19,725 nt of DNA from Candidatus Staskawiczbacteria bacterium. GTDB taxonomy: Bacteria; Patescibacteriota; Minisyncoccia; Minisyncoccales; Staskawiczbacteraceae. A program made the position numbers and the translations under genes. The stretch covers positions 1-19,725 of the forward strand of contig VGLO01000010.1 of the NCBI GenBank assembly GCA_016866675.1, in the 5' to 3' direction. Positions 7,148-13,118 of the stretch are shown in pieces (position 1 is the first letter of the stretch; each line of letters opens with the position of its first letter). The notes under the pieces were generated by a model. That model was not told where the DNA came from. It was given only the letters and a program-made list of their open reading frames with translations, and did not search any database.

Positions 7148-7633
7148 TTACTTGGTGACCCTCACTCTGGCGGGTCTTAATAATTTATCACCTATTTTAT
7201 AACCTTTTTGTAATTCTTCCACTACCGTACCAGATTCTACTTGCTCTTCGCTATTTGCTTCGCTGACTGCCTCCATAGTTTCTGGATTAAATTTATCGCC
7301 GACTGATTTTATTTCTTCAATATCCTCCTTTTTTAAAAATTCTTCAATTTGTTTTTTAATTTGCATAAATCCTTTTGTCCATTCATTGCTTTTTATTTCC
7401 TCTGGCATGTGGTTTTCTGCTAAGCCTATACTATCTAAAATTGGTAAAATACCTAAAAAAATATCTTCTTTTGCATATTTTATTAAGTGCCCCGCTCTTT
7501 CTACTTCACCTTTCCTATAATTTGCCATATCAGCCACTGCCCTCTTCCAATTATTCAAATACTCCTCTGACTTTTTTTGAATTTCTTCTAAATTTTGAAT
7601 GTTTTCGCTATTAATTGTGTTTTCTTCTGTCAT
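7148..7633 (-). CDS. grpE: Nucleotide exchange factor GrpE
   Basis: Releases ADP from DnaK and so resets the chaperone cycle. The 161-residue protein begins with an acidic Asn/Glu-rich tail and a long coiled-coil helix (about 10-50, EEYLNNWKRAVADMANYRKGEVER). Then come ILPILDSIGLAENH, the four-helix dimer region, and the beta wing with SVGDKFNPETMEAVSE and ends KGYKIGDKLLRPARVRVTK, the family signature at the C terminus. Length is at the short end of normal. It is followed closely by the DUF3467 gene. Upstream, the gene is separated from hrcA by a 398-bp block that looks non-coding. There is no SD sequence: the -10 box at 7642-7647 would place transcription start within a base or two of the ATG. 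Confidence 0.95.
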   Translation of the reverse strand: MTEENTINSENIQNLEEIQKKSEEYLNNWKRAVADMANYRKGEVERAGHLIKYAKEDIFLGILPILDSIGLAENHMPEEIKSNEWTKGFMQIKKQIEEFLKKEDIEEIKSVGDKFNPETMEAVSEANSEEQVESGTVVEELQKGYKIGDKLLRPARVRVTK

Positions 7634-7641
7634 TTGACAAT

Positions 7642-7671
7642 TTATTAATATTATTGGATATATATTGACAA
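7642..7671 (-). promoter_or_regulatory. Possible grpE promoter, nearly leaderless
   Basis: On the minus strand TTGTCA (7666-7671), 18 bp, TAATAA (7642-7647). Only 8 bases separate the -10 box from the ATG at 7633. The -35 box lies on the same bases as the -35 box of the opposite promoter at 7665-7693, so polymerase could not bind both at once. Confidence 0.35.
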
Positions 7672-7693
7672 GGTTTTAATGCTATGCTAACAT
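7665..7693 (+). promoter_or_regulatory. Plus-strand promoter of the structured RNA candidate
   Basis: Consensus TTGACA at 7665-7670, 17-bp spacer, TAACAT at 7688-7693, with an extended -10 TG at 7685-7686. Predicted start near 7700. No protein gene on the plus strand follows; the G+C-rich structured block does. Confidence 0.6.
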
Positions 7694-7699
7694 GTATTT

Positions 7700-8030
7700 A
7701 TTCTTGAGGGGCATATAACGGCAAAAGGAGGTCCAATGCTTCGCAAGTAGAAAGGGCGTCTGATTGACCTGCCCTATGACAACAATGGTCCAATCCGGGG
7801 TGGTCGCTAGAACCTCGTTATGGGTCCGGAGTCGTAAGATTGGTGAAGGGGTACGCAATTCCCCGACTGATAAGAAAACTCACCCAAATCACGACAAAGT
7901 GGTTTCCTCTATTTCAGTCGCTTCCTTAAGGAAGCGACACGCGTCCTGCGATTGGGAACCACATATGGGGCACCTTGTGCCCTACAAAGGGGGCGATTCG
8001 CGCATCATGCACGCGATCGCCCCCTCTTCA
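7700..8030 (+). ncRNA. Unidentified structured RNA candidate between hrcA and grpE
   Basis: This block is far richer in G+C (155 of 290 bases, 53%, over 7741-8030) than the flanking genes, a usual sign of a structured RNA in an A+T-rich genome. It follows a good plus-strand promoter and ends in a strong hairpin. Stems seen: AGGTC(C)AAT at 7729-7737 with ATTGACCT at 7763-7770; AGGGC 7753-7757 with GCCCT 7771-7775, interleaved with the first and so pseudoknot-like; GATTGGTGA 7838-7846 with TCACC(CA)AATC 7880-7890, enclosing GGGG/CCCC; a 22-bp perfect palindrome with arms GTCGCTTCCTT at 7917-7938; GGGCAC-CTT-GTGCCC at 7968-7982; and the terminal hairpin. I looked for tmRNA, RNase P, SRP and 6S hallmarks and found none. 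The strand could be wrong, since hairpins exist on both, but the promoter favours plus. A 103-codon plus-strand ORF over it (7764-8075) is probably chance. Confidence 0.5.
7726..7750 (+). promoter_or_regulatory. Shine-Dalgarno plus 4-codon ORF inside the RNA candidate
   Basis: AGGAGGT (7726-7732) is a near-perfect ribosome-binding sequence, four bases before ATG CTT CGC AAG TAG (7736-7750), which would code for MLRK. Strong SD sequences are otherwise rare in this window. The SD and ATG lie inside the first stem of the predicted pseudoknot. Confidence 0.35.
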
Positions 8031-8033
8031 TTT
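7989..8033 (+). terminator. Strong hairpin ending the RNA candidate
   Basis: GGGGGCGAT (7989-7997) pairs with ATCGCCCCC (8016-8024), and CGCG (7999-8002) with CGCG (8012-8015), with one bulged T. The tail TCTTCATTT is a weak U tract. The hairpin also follows the hrcA stop codon on the other strand and could end hrcA transcription. Confidence 0.55.
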
Positions 8034-8529
8034 ACAAATTTTCAAATTCTTCTAATAATTCCCTCATTACATTAATATTCTTTTTATAGCTTATTCTTGA
8101 TGGCCCTACAATCTTTAAAATTTCAAATAATGAATCTTCTTCTAAGTGATGAGAAAGATGAAGCATTGAGTGTATTTCCTCTAATGATTTTGCCAACTCT
8201 CTTGCCATTTGAAGTTCTCTTTCAATAATTTTTTTTGTTTCCTCAATTTCCTTTATTATGAAATTAGGAAAAATATCCTGATTTCCAGAAAAAGTAATTT
8301 CTATAAAAAATTTATAACCCTTTTCTGTTGGTATTCTTCCTGCTGAAGTATGTGGTTGTGTGATATACCCCTCTTTTGTTAAATCCTGCAAGTCATTTCT
8401 AATTGTTGCTCCAGAGCAATCAAAATCAAATTTCTCCTTTAAAATCTGAGAGCTAACAGGCTCAGCTGAATTAATGTATTCACTAATTAGTGAATTTAAA
8501 ATTTTTTGCTGACGATTTGTTAATTCCAT
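8032..8529 (-). CDS. hrcA: Short HrcA-like heat-shock repressor
   Basis: HrcA represses chaperone operons by binding CIRCE operators. The start is the ATG at 8529 (MELTNRQQKIL), five codons inside the longest frame. Residues 1-77 are a typical HrcA winged helix, including CSGATIRNDLQDLTKEGYITQ and PHTSAGRIPTEKGYKFF (about 38-75). After that the protein has only a helical segment rich in Glu/Lys (about 90-125) and ends at 165 residues. Classical HrcA is about 340 residues and carries a GAF-like domain and a dimerization insert, which are missing here. There is no frameshift sign, and the downstream block is non-coding, so the short form appears natural. It would still bind DNA; how it senses free GroEL or DnaK is unclear. 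Its promoter overlaps a degenerate CIRCE site, suggesting autoregulation. Confidence 0.85.
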   Translation of the reverse strand: MELTNRQQKILNSLISEYINSAEPVSSQILKEKFDFDCSGATIRNDLQDLTKEGYITQPHTSAGRIPTEKGYKFFIEITFSGNQDIFPNFIIKEIEETKKIIERELQMARELAKSLEEIHSMLHLSHHLEEDSLFEILKIVGPSRISYKKNINVMRELLEEFENL

Positions 8530-8535
8530 AAACCT

Positions 8536-8563
8536 ATTATACAAATTGTCAAACTAGTGTCAA
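8536..8563 (-). promoter_or_regulatory. hrcA promoter, leaderless
   Basis: On the minus strand TTGACA (8558-8563), 16 bp, TATAAT (8536-8541), both perfect boxes. Only 6 bases separate TATAAT from the ATG at 8529, so transcription should begin at or next to the start codon. Confidence 0.75.
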
Positions 8564-8572
8564 GAGTGATAA
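8546..8572 (-). promoter_or_regulatory. Degenerate CIRCE operator at the hrcA promoter
   Basis: Minus strand TTATCACTC (8564-8572), 9 bp, GTTTGACAA (8546-8554). The known CIRCE element is TTAGCACTC-N9-GAGTGCTAA. The first half matches at 8 of 9 positions with the exact 9-bp spacing; the second matches at 5 of 9. It covers the -35 box, the right place for repression. Confidence 0.5.
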
Positions 8573-8611
8573 TTAATAATGTGGAAATTTTAAAATTTTA
8601 TTTCCTTGCTA

Positions 8612-8640
8612 AAAAAATAGCCCGCATTTTTTTGCGAGCT
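8612..8640 (-). terminator. Terminator after the MazG-like gene
   Basis: On the minus strand AGCTCGCA pairs with TGCGGGCT (8633-8640 with 8619-8626, one A-C mismatch), followed by ATTTTTTT. It ends the gene at 8669-9310 before the hrcA promoter. Confidence 0.75.
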
Positions 8641-8668
8641 TTTTGTTTTTGATTTTTTCTGTGAGACT

Positions 8669-9310
8669 TTAGTCGTCTCTGGTAGCTTTTCTCTTGCTTA
8701 AGTATATTTTCTCACTAGATGTCTCAATGAGTGTTTGAGCGTTGTAGCCATGAATATCAGCCATTCTTAAAATAGCAATGAATATATTCAGAATGGGTTG
8801 CTTGGCATTAAACCAAGTTATATTATTCGTCACATATCTCATTTCAAGTATCCTGTCTAAATCCCCCATTGCCTGGCGAGCCCTATTAAAAGCAATGAGA
8901 AATTCTTTATGCTTTAAATTGTCTTGCTCAATATTTTTAAGAGCAATGTAGATTTCTGGGGTGATAGGGGCTTTTTCACTCCAAAAGTTCATTGTGCCCT
9001 GAAGGTCTTCGCCTAGAATAAGAGAACTCGCATCAAATCCGTTTATTTCTGCCATTCGCAGTATTTCAACGAATGATTTGGCAATTAGTCTTGTAAGCTG
9101 AAAACGGTTTACTATGCCTCCTGCATGATCTTTTGGTTCTATTATACTCGCAATTTTGCCCATAGTTCCACATAAGTGCAACTGAATGTGTTCGCTTGCA
9201 AATAGAGATCTACAGCCAAGTTTTTTGTCTTTTAATTCAGGATAAACATCATCATTGATAGGCCAACTATTAGCAATTTCTTCTATCAAATTTTGCAATT
9301 CTCTGTGCAT
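8669..9310 (-). CDS. Helical protein with two divergent MazG-like halves; function unknown
   Basis: The 213-residue product is soluble and mostly helical. I see an internal duplication: RLIAKSFVEILRMAEINGFDASSLI (about 74-98) and PILNIFIAILRMADIHGYNAQTLI (about 172-195) match in pattern, each preceded by a helix (CGTMGKIASII and AMGDLDRILE). This helix order, with a start like ELQNLIEEIANSWP and an end like SEKIYLSKRKATR, recalls MazG-type nucleotide pyrophosphohydrolases. The metal-binding EExxE/ExxD residues of active MazG enzymes are not evident, so it may be inactive or a binding protein. The assignment is from pattern memory only. The start is supported by AGGGG six bases before the ATG, one of the few SD-like sequences here. 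It has its own promoter and terminator, hence is monocistronic. Confidence 0.65.
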   Translation of the reverse strand: MHRELQNLIEEIANSWPINDDVYPELKDKKLGCRSLFASEHIQLHLCGTMGKIASIIEPKDHAGGIVNRFQLTRLIAKSFVEILRMAEINGFDASSLILGEDLQGTMNFWSEKAPITPEIYIALKNIEQDNLKHKEFLIAFNRARQAMGDLDRILEMRYVTNNITWFNAKQPILNIFIAILRMADIHGYNAQTLIETSSEKIYLSKRKATRDD

Positions 9311-9355
9311 TGTCTACCCCTAAAAAAAACAGAAAATCAAAGAACATACTTTAGA

Positions 9356-9383
9356 ACTATATCATATTTTACAAAAAAATCAA
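9356..9383 (-). promoter_or_regulatory. Promoter of the MazG-like gene
   Basis: On the minus strand TTGATT (9378-9383), 16 bp, TATAGT (9356-9361). The leader would be about 40 nt and contains the SD-like AGGGG. Confidence 0.5.
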
Positions 9384-9420
9384 CTTTGGGCAAAATTATT
9401 TTACGCAGTTTTCTATTAAG

Positions 9421-9448
9421 TTGACCTATATATTTTTAGTGTTAATAT
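9421..9448 (+). promoter_or_regulatory. Plus-strand promoter of a micro-unit
   Basis: TTGACC (9421-9426), 16 bp, TAATAT (9443-9448). A start about 7 bases downstream falls on the ATG at 9455, the same leaderless geometry as hrcA. Confidence 0.5.
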
Positions 9449-9454
9449 TTTACT

Positions 9455-9520
9455 ATGAGCTATTTTGTACCCCCTCAATATAGCTCTAGCCCAGACCTCA
9501 AACCGAGTCTTGTTGACTAG
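9455..9520 (+). CDS. Possible 21-residue leaderless peptide, or part of a small RNA
   Basis: ATG at 9455 opens 21 codons ending in TAG at 9518-9520. The peptide starts MSYFVPPQYSSSP and ends DLKPSLVD. It is polar, with no membrane or toxin-like helix. It lies exactly between a promoter and a strong terminator whose left arm overlaps its last third, so the unit is compact and isolated. The transcript would be only about 80 nt. I do not recognise the peptide. The alternative is a non-coding small RNA in which the ATG is accidental. Confidence 0.35.
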   Translation: MSYFVPPQYSSSPDLKPSLVD

Positions 9521-9533
9521 GTTTGAGGTTTTT
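9495..9533 (+). terminator. Terminator of the micro-unit
   Basis: ACCTCAAACC (9495-9504) pairs perfectly with GGTTTGAGGT (9520-9529), with an inner AGTC/GACT stem in the loop and a T tract at 9529-9533. There is no T tract on the minus strand, so it serves plus-strand transcription only, although no longer plus-strand gene precedes it. Confidence 0.8.
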
Positions 9534-9538
9534 CTAAA

Positions 9539-9943
9539 TTAAACTAAAAAAATTATAAAAAAAGCAATAATGCCAGTTATGTATAGTTGAATTAAGGGTG
9601 TGACGCCCGCTTTTAAAAATATAGGCATCTGATTTGAGTATTCCCAGCGCTTGTGTTTTGTTGAATATATTTCCCAAAAATAAGCCCACACAATACTAAT
9701 GGAAAAAAATAATCCAAGCTGGTAATAATTTTTTAGAGGGTTTTCGTTTTTAAAAATAAAAAAAGTAATTACATAAAAAATTGTAATCCAGACTGCGTCA
9801 ACAATGGAAGCTTTAAAAATTAGTGGAACGTACTTTTTTACGGTCATTTCTATACATGTTTTGTATAAAACGCTGTGCAATAACTCATAAATGAGATTTA
9901 TTGCAAAAGCCAGTAAAAATAGTTTTATAATAATTAGAATCAT
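9539..9943 (-). CDS. Four-helix membrane protein, unknown function
   Basis: 134 residues with about four membrane segments (about 2-20, 45-65, 76-92 and 112-133). Conserved-looking polar spots are YELLHSVLYKTC near the N terminus and WEIYSTKHKRWEYSNQMPIFLKAGVTPLIQL at about 89-119. The latter has a Trp, His and charged cluster between two helices that could form a site facing one side of the membrane. I cannot name a family with confidence. Its start overlaps the msrB stop (ATGA, 9940-9943), so it is translationally coupled to the methionine sulfoxide reductases and last in that operon. No signal peptide cleavage site is apparent. Confidence 0.75.
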   Translation of the reverse strand: MILIIIKLFLLAFAINLIYELLHSVLYKTCIEMTVKKYVPLIFKASIVDAVWITIFYVITFFIFKNENPLKNYYQLGLFFSISIVWAYFWEIYSTKHKRWEYSNQMPIFLKAGVTPLIQLYITGIIAFFIIFLV

Positions 9944-10317
9944 TTCTTTTTTAGATCCAGGCAGACAGAATTAATGCAGTATCTTTTTCCGGTTTCTGTT
10001 GGTCCATCGTTAAAGACGTGGCCTAAATGAGAATTGCACTTTGAACAAACTATTTCAGTTGCTCCGTGGTCGTCTTGATATTTCACCGACCCTTCAATGG
10101 TTTTATCAAAGCTTGGCCAGCCTGTGCCTGAATCAAATTGAGCATCTGATGTGAAAAGAGGGTTGTCACAAACCATACACATATAGGTTCCATTGTCGCC
10201 CCTATGCACGTACTTTCCGGTAAAAGGCCTTTCCGTCCCCTTCTCCCTCAGGACATGATACTGCTCCTTGGTAAGCTTTAATTTTAAATCTTCCTCCTTT
10301 ATATTTTCTTTAGCCAT
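9940..10317 (-). CDS. msrB: Peptide-methionine (R)-S-oxide reductase MsrB
   Basis: Reduces the R epimer of methionine sulfoxide in damaged proteins. The 125-residue protein has the full SelR fold: LTKEQYHVLREKGTERPFTGKY, two zinc-binding CxxC pairs (C47/C50 in MCMVC and C91/C94 in CSKC), GTGWPSF at 64-70, HLGHVF at 97-102 and the catalytic Cys114 in RYCIN. A second Cys at 119 follows five residues later, an unusual spot where most members have a small residue; it might act in resolving. The start at 10317 overlaps the end of msrA by 8 bp, and its TGA overlaps the next gene by 4 bp. It is cytoplasmic by lack of a signal peptide. Confidence 0.96.
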   Translation of the reverse strand: MAKENIKEEDLKLKLTKEQYHVLREKGTERPFTGKYVHRGDNGTYMCMVCDNPLFTSDAQFDSGTGWPSFDKTIEGSVKYQDDHGATEIVCSKCNSHLGHVFNDGPTETGKRYCINSVCLDLKKK

Positions 10318-10849
10318 TACTTTTTAGCAAATTAGCAAACTTTTCTTTTACTTTATCTAATTTAGGATTTATAACAACTTGGCAGTAAGATTGATTTTTG
10401 TTGTTTTCGTAGTAATTTTTGTGGTATTCTTCGGCTGGGTAAAACTTTTCTAACTTTTTTACTTCTGTGGCAATATTAGGGCCGTTTTTACTCGACTTAT
10501 TTAATACTTCTATAAACTTGTCGCATAATAAATTTTGCTCCTCATCTTCGTATAAAATAATTGACCGGTACTGCTCCCCCACATCACTTCCCTGTCTATT
10601 CTTTGTCGTAGGATCATGCGTCACAAAGAATACAGTCAAAAGATTTTCTAGTGGGATTATTTCTGAATCATATTCTATTTTTATAACTTCGGCGTGTCCT
10701 GTATTGCCACTTGAAACATCTTCGTATGTTGGGTTTTCCTTTTCTCCGCCAGAGTACCCTGATTCAACAGAAATTACGCCCTTTAACATTTTAAAGACGG
10801 CTTCCGTGCACCAGAAACACCCCCCACCAAATATAATAGTTTTATTCAT
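10310..10849 (-). CDS. msrA: Peptide-methionine (S)-S-oxide reductase MsrA
   Basis: Reduces the S epimer of methionine sulfoxide, complementing MsrB. I choose the ATG at 10849 (MNKTIIFGGGCFWC), one base after the upstream gene's TAG; the frame remains open for 13 more codons that overlap that gene. Product 179 residues. The catalytic GCFWC motif is at 10-14, followed by EAVFKMLKGV and SGYSGG, then GHAEVIKIEYD, FFVTHDPTTKNRQGSDVGEQYRSII (substrate pocket) and EEYHKNYYENN. No Cys pair typical of the resolving tail is seen at the C terminus (...NLLKSNG); recycling may use another Cys such as the one in SYCQV. Cytoplasmic. Middle gene of the operon. Confidence 0.96.
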   Translation of the reverse strand: MNKTIIFGGGCFWCTEAVFKMLKGVISVESGYSGGEKENPTYEDVSSGNTGHAEVIKIEYDSEIIPLENLLTVFFVTHDPTTKNRQGSDVGEQYRSIILYEDEEQNLLCDKFIEVLNKSSKNGPNIATEVKKLEKFYPAEEYHKNYYENNKNQSYCQVVINPKLDKVKEKFANLLKSNG

Positions 10850-10850
10850 T

Positions 10851-11231
10851 CTATAGTGTAAAACCCGCGTATACCAAGAAACAACCAATAATTATCAAAA
10901 CAAGTAAAATTAGAGATAACCAGCCACTTTTTTTTGCTGAATGAATTAGTCTATGAGTTGCTTTTGGGAAAAATAAAATCATAATTCCCTTTGCCAAAGG
11001 TATTATATGAATTAAGGAAACAAGTGAGTGCCATACATTGTCCCAAACACTATATGTGAGTATTAAGAAAATTCCAAAAATTGAACCAATGAATCCAAAT
11101 AGCGTGAAAATCTTTCTATCCTCAGCAATGTCAAAGACTTCATTTACAAGTTTTGTATTTATTAAAAGCGCCAATGAAGAAAATATAAACGCAAATCCCC
11201 ATAATTGTGATAAAAAATTTATTGTTGCCAT
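10851..11231 (-). CDS. Small four-helix membrane protein, unknown function
   Basis: 126 residues with four hydrophobic helices (about 7-25, 43-61, 66-86 and 104-124). The pattern LALLINTKLVNEVF, then VWDNVWHSLVSLIHIIPLAKGIMILFFP, resembles a widespread family of 4-helix proteins with an 'N.W.....I...GW....KG.....P' core. I do not know a function for it. It is the first gene of the methionine sulfoxide repair operon, with its stop one base before the msrA ATG. This suggests a link to oxidative damage, perhaps of membrane proteins. Upstream is a TATAAT (minus strand, 11249-11254) but no good -35 box. Confidence 0.75.
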   Translation of the reverse strand: MATINFLSQLWGFAFIFSSLALLINTKLVNEVFDIAEDRKIFTLFGFIGSIFGIFLILTYSVWDNVWHSLVSLIHIIPLAKGIMILFFPKATHRLIHSAKKSGWLSLILLVLIIIGCFLVYAGFTL

Positions 11232-11276
11232 TTTTTTAATTGATATTAATTATATTGTTATATTGTAGCATTTTAT

Positions 11277-11306
11277 AAAAAAAAGAGGAGATACTCCCCT
11301 CTTTTT
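11277..11306 (-). terminator. Terminator after typA
   Basis: On the minus strand AAAAGAGG and CCTCTTTT arms pair around the loop GGAGTATCT, followed by eight Ts. It begins at the typA stop codon. Confidence 0.8.
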
Positions 11307-13108
11307 TACTTTTTATTTCTTTTTGCATCAGCTTCTGTTAAATATATTTTTCTTATTCTGACATTCTTTGGAGTCACTTCTACTAATTCGTCATCTCCAA
11401 TATATTCTAAGGCATCCTCTAAATCCATTTCTTTTGGTGTGTCAAAATGCTCGTCTGAACCCTCTCCTTTTGACCTCATATTACTCAATTGCTTTGTTTT
11501 GCATACATTAACTCTTATATCCTCTGGTCTTGAGTTTTTTCCCACTACCTGTCCTTCGTAAATATCAACAGCAGGGCCAAAAAACAGTACTCCCCTATCC
11601 TGTACATTGATTAATCCATATAAATTAGTTTTTCCTGTTTCGTGTGCCACTAACGATCCATTAAGTCTTTCTTTCCAGTTTCCTGGGTCTTCCATGTATT
11701 GGTAAAAACTTGTATTTATAATTCCTAATCCCTTAGTATCTGTCAAAAACTCTGATCTGTACCCAAATAATCCTTTTGTTGGAATAATAAATTCCAAGAA
11801 AACCACATTATTATTGCTAGTCATTTCTTTTAATTCTCCTCTTCTGCTTCCAAATTTTTGAATTACAACTCCGTGGTATTGTTCTGGCACCTCAATAAAA
11901 ACTTTTTCATAAGGAACCATGGTTTTACCATTAACTTGCCTTACTATTACCTGTGGTCGTGAAACTGCAAATTCGTAACCTTCTCTTCTTAGTCTTTCAA
12001 TTAAAATAGCCAAATGTAATTCCCCTCTTCCTGAAACAGTCCATGTACCATTTTCGTTTTCTTGGACTTTTAAAGCAACATCTGTTTCTAATTCACTAAA
12101 CAATCTCTCTCTTATTTGTCTTGATGTACAAAAATCACCCTCCTTTCCTGCAAAAGGCGAATCATTGACCATAAATGTCATTTTAATAGTTGGTTCCTCA
12201 ATATTAATTAAAGGTAGTTGCTCTGGGTTAACTGGGTCAGCAATTGTTTCTCCAATATTTACATCTAAAATTCCAGAAACAGCTACAATATCACCTGCTG
12301 AAGCCTCACTGGCTTCAATTTTACCTAGTCCAGCAAAAGTCATAAGAGAAGTTATTTTAATCTTTTTTTGCTGACCGTCTCTGGTAATGTGTGTTATATC
12401 TTGATTTGCCTTTATTACTCCATTATAAATTCTACCAATAGCAATTCTTCCCTTAAAGTCATCAGAAGCAATTGATGTGACCAACATCTGGAGTGGTTTT
12501 GAAGAATCGGCAATTGGTGAAGGAATATGCTTTAAAATTGCCTCAAAAACGGGATTAATATCAGTCATTTTTGAGATATCTGGCTCAAGGCCGGCTTTTC
12601 CGGCTCGTCCTGATGCGTAAATTACTGGAAAATCAAAGGACTGATCCCCAGCTCCTAGCTCAAGAAATAATTCAAATGTTTTCTCTAGTGCAAACTGCGG
12701 TCTTGCATCGGGCTTGTCAATTTTATTTACAACAACAATAATTTTGTGACCCATTTGCAAGGCTTTTTTCAAAACAAATCTTGTCTGAGGCATCGGCCCC
12801 TCTTTTGCGTCAATTAAAAGCAAGCATCCATCGGCCATATTTAAGACTCTTTCTACCTCGCCTCCAAAGTCAGCGTGCCCTGGAGTATCAATAATATTTA
12901 TCTTTGTCTCACCATACTTAACGGAAGCATTTTTAGAAAAAATTGTAATTCCTCTTTCTTTTTCAAGCTCGTTGCTATCCATAATCATTTCCTGACTGGC
13001 AACTTCCTTTTTCATTTGAGTTTTTGATTGATGCAAAAGAGCGTCCACAAGAGTGGTTTTTCCATGGTCAACGTGAGCAATAATTGCAATATTTCGAATA
13101 TTTATCAT
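11306..13108 (-). CDS. typA: Translational GTPase TypA/BipA
   Basis: A ribosome-binding GTPase that aids ribosome assembly and adaptation to stress and cold. 600 residues, normal length. GTPase motifs: AHVDHGKTT at 11-19 (G1), RGITI at 52-56 (G2), DTPGHAD at 74-80 (G3), NKID at 128-131 (G4). Then an EF-Tu-like domain 2, two EF-G-like domains (GRGELHLAILIERLRREGYEFAVSRP is typical) and the BipA-specific C-terminal domain containing SNMRSKGEGSDEH and PKNVRIRK. All key residues are intact. It is monocistronic, with its own promoter and terminator. Leader about 4 nt and no SD sequence. Confidence 0.98.
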   Translation of the reverse strand: MINIRNIAIIAHVDHGKTTLVDALLHQSKTQMKKEVASQEMIMDSNELEKERGITIFSKNASVKYGETKINIIDTPGHADFGGEVERVLNMADGCLLLIDAKEGPMPQTRFVLKKALQMGHKIIVVVNKIDKPDARPQFALEKTFELFLELGAGDQSFDFPVIYASGRAGKAGLEPDISKMTDINPVFEAILKHIPSPIADSSKPLQMLVTSIASDDFKGRIAIGRIYNGVIKANQDITHITRDGQQKKIKITSLMTFAGLGKIEASEASAGDIVAVSGILDVNIGETIADPVNPEQLPLINIEEPTIKMTFMVNDSPFAGKEGDFCTSRQIRERLFSELETDVALKVQENENGTWTVSGRGELHLAILIERLRREGYEFAVSRPQVIVRQVNGKTMVPYEKVFIEVPEQYHGVVIQKFGSRRGELKEMTSNNNVVFLEFIIPTKGLFGYRSEFLTDTKGLGIINTSFYQYMEDPGNWKERLNGSLVAHETGKTNLYGLINVQDRGVLFFGPAVDIYEGQVVGKNSRPEDIRVNVCKTKQLSNMRSKGEGSDEHFDTPKEMDLEDALEYIGDDELVEVTPKNVRIRKIYLTEADAKRNKK

Positions 13109-13118
13109 ACGAAAGAAT

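Noticed and set aside
7700..8030. Identification of the block as tmRNA, RNase P RNA, SRP RNA or 6S RNA
   Set aside because: I found no tRNA-like 3' end with GGTTCGA, no GAGGAAAGTCC core of RNase P and no GGAAGGAAGCA-type SRP loop, and the overall shape is not a single long 6S-type hairpin. A divergent member cannot be excluded without a covariance search.
7764..8075. 103-codon plus-strand ORF over the G+C-rich block
   Set aside because: It has no SD, unusual composition, runs through the terminal hairpin and into the opposite strand of hrcA. The hairpins explain the open frame better than a protein.
10850..10888. 13-residue N-terminal extension of MsrA
   Set aside because: It overlaps the upstream membrane-protein gene, and the MsrA core starts directly at the ATG at 10849, one base after that gene's stop.
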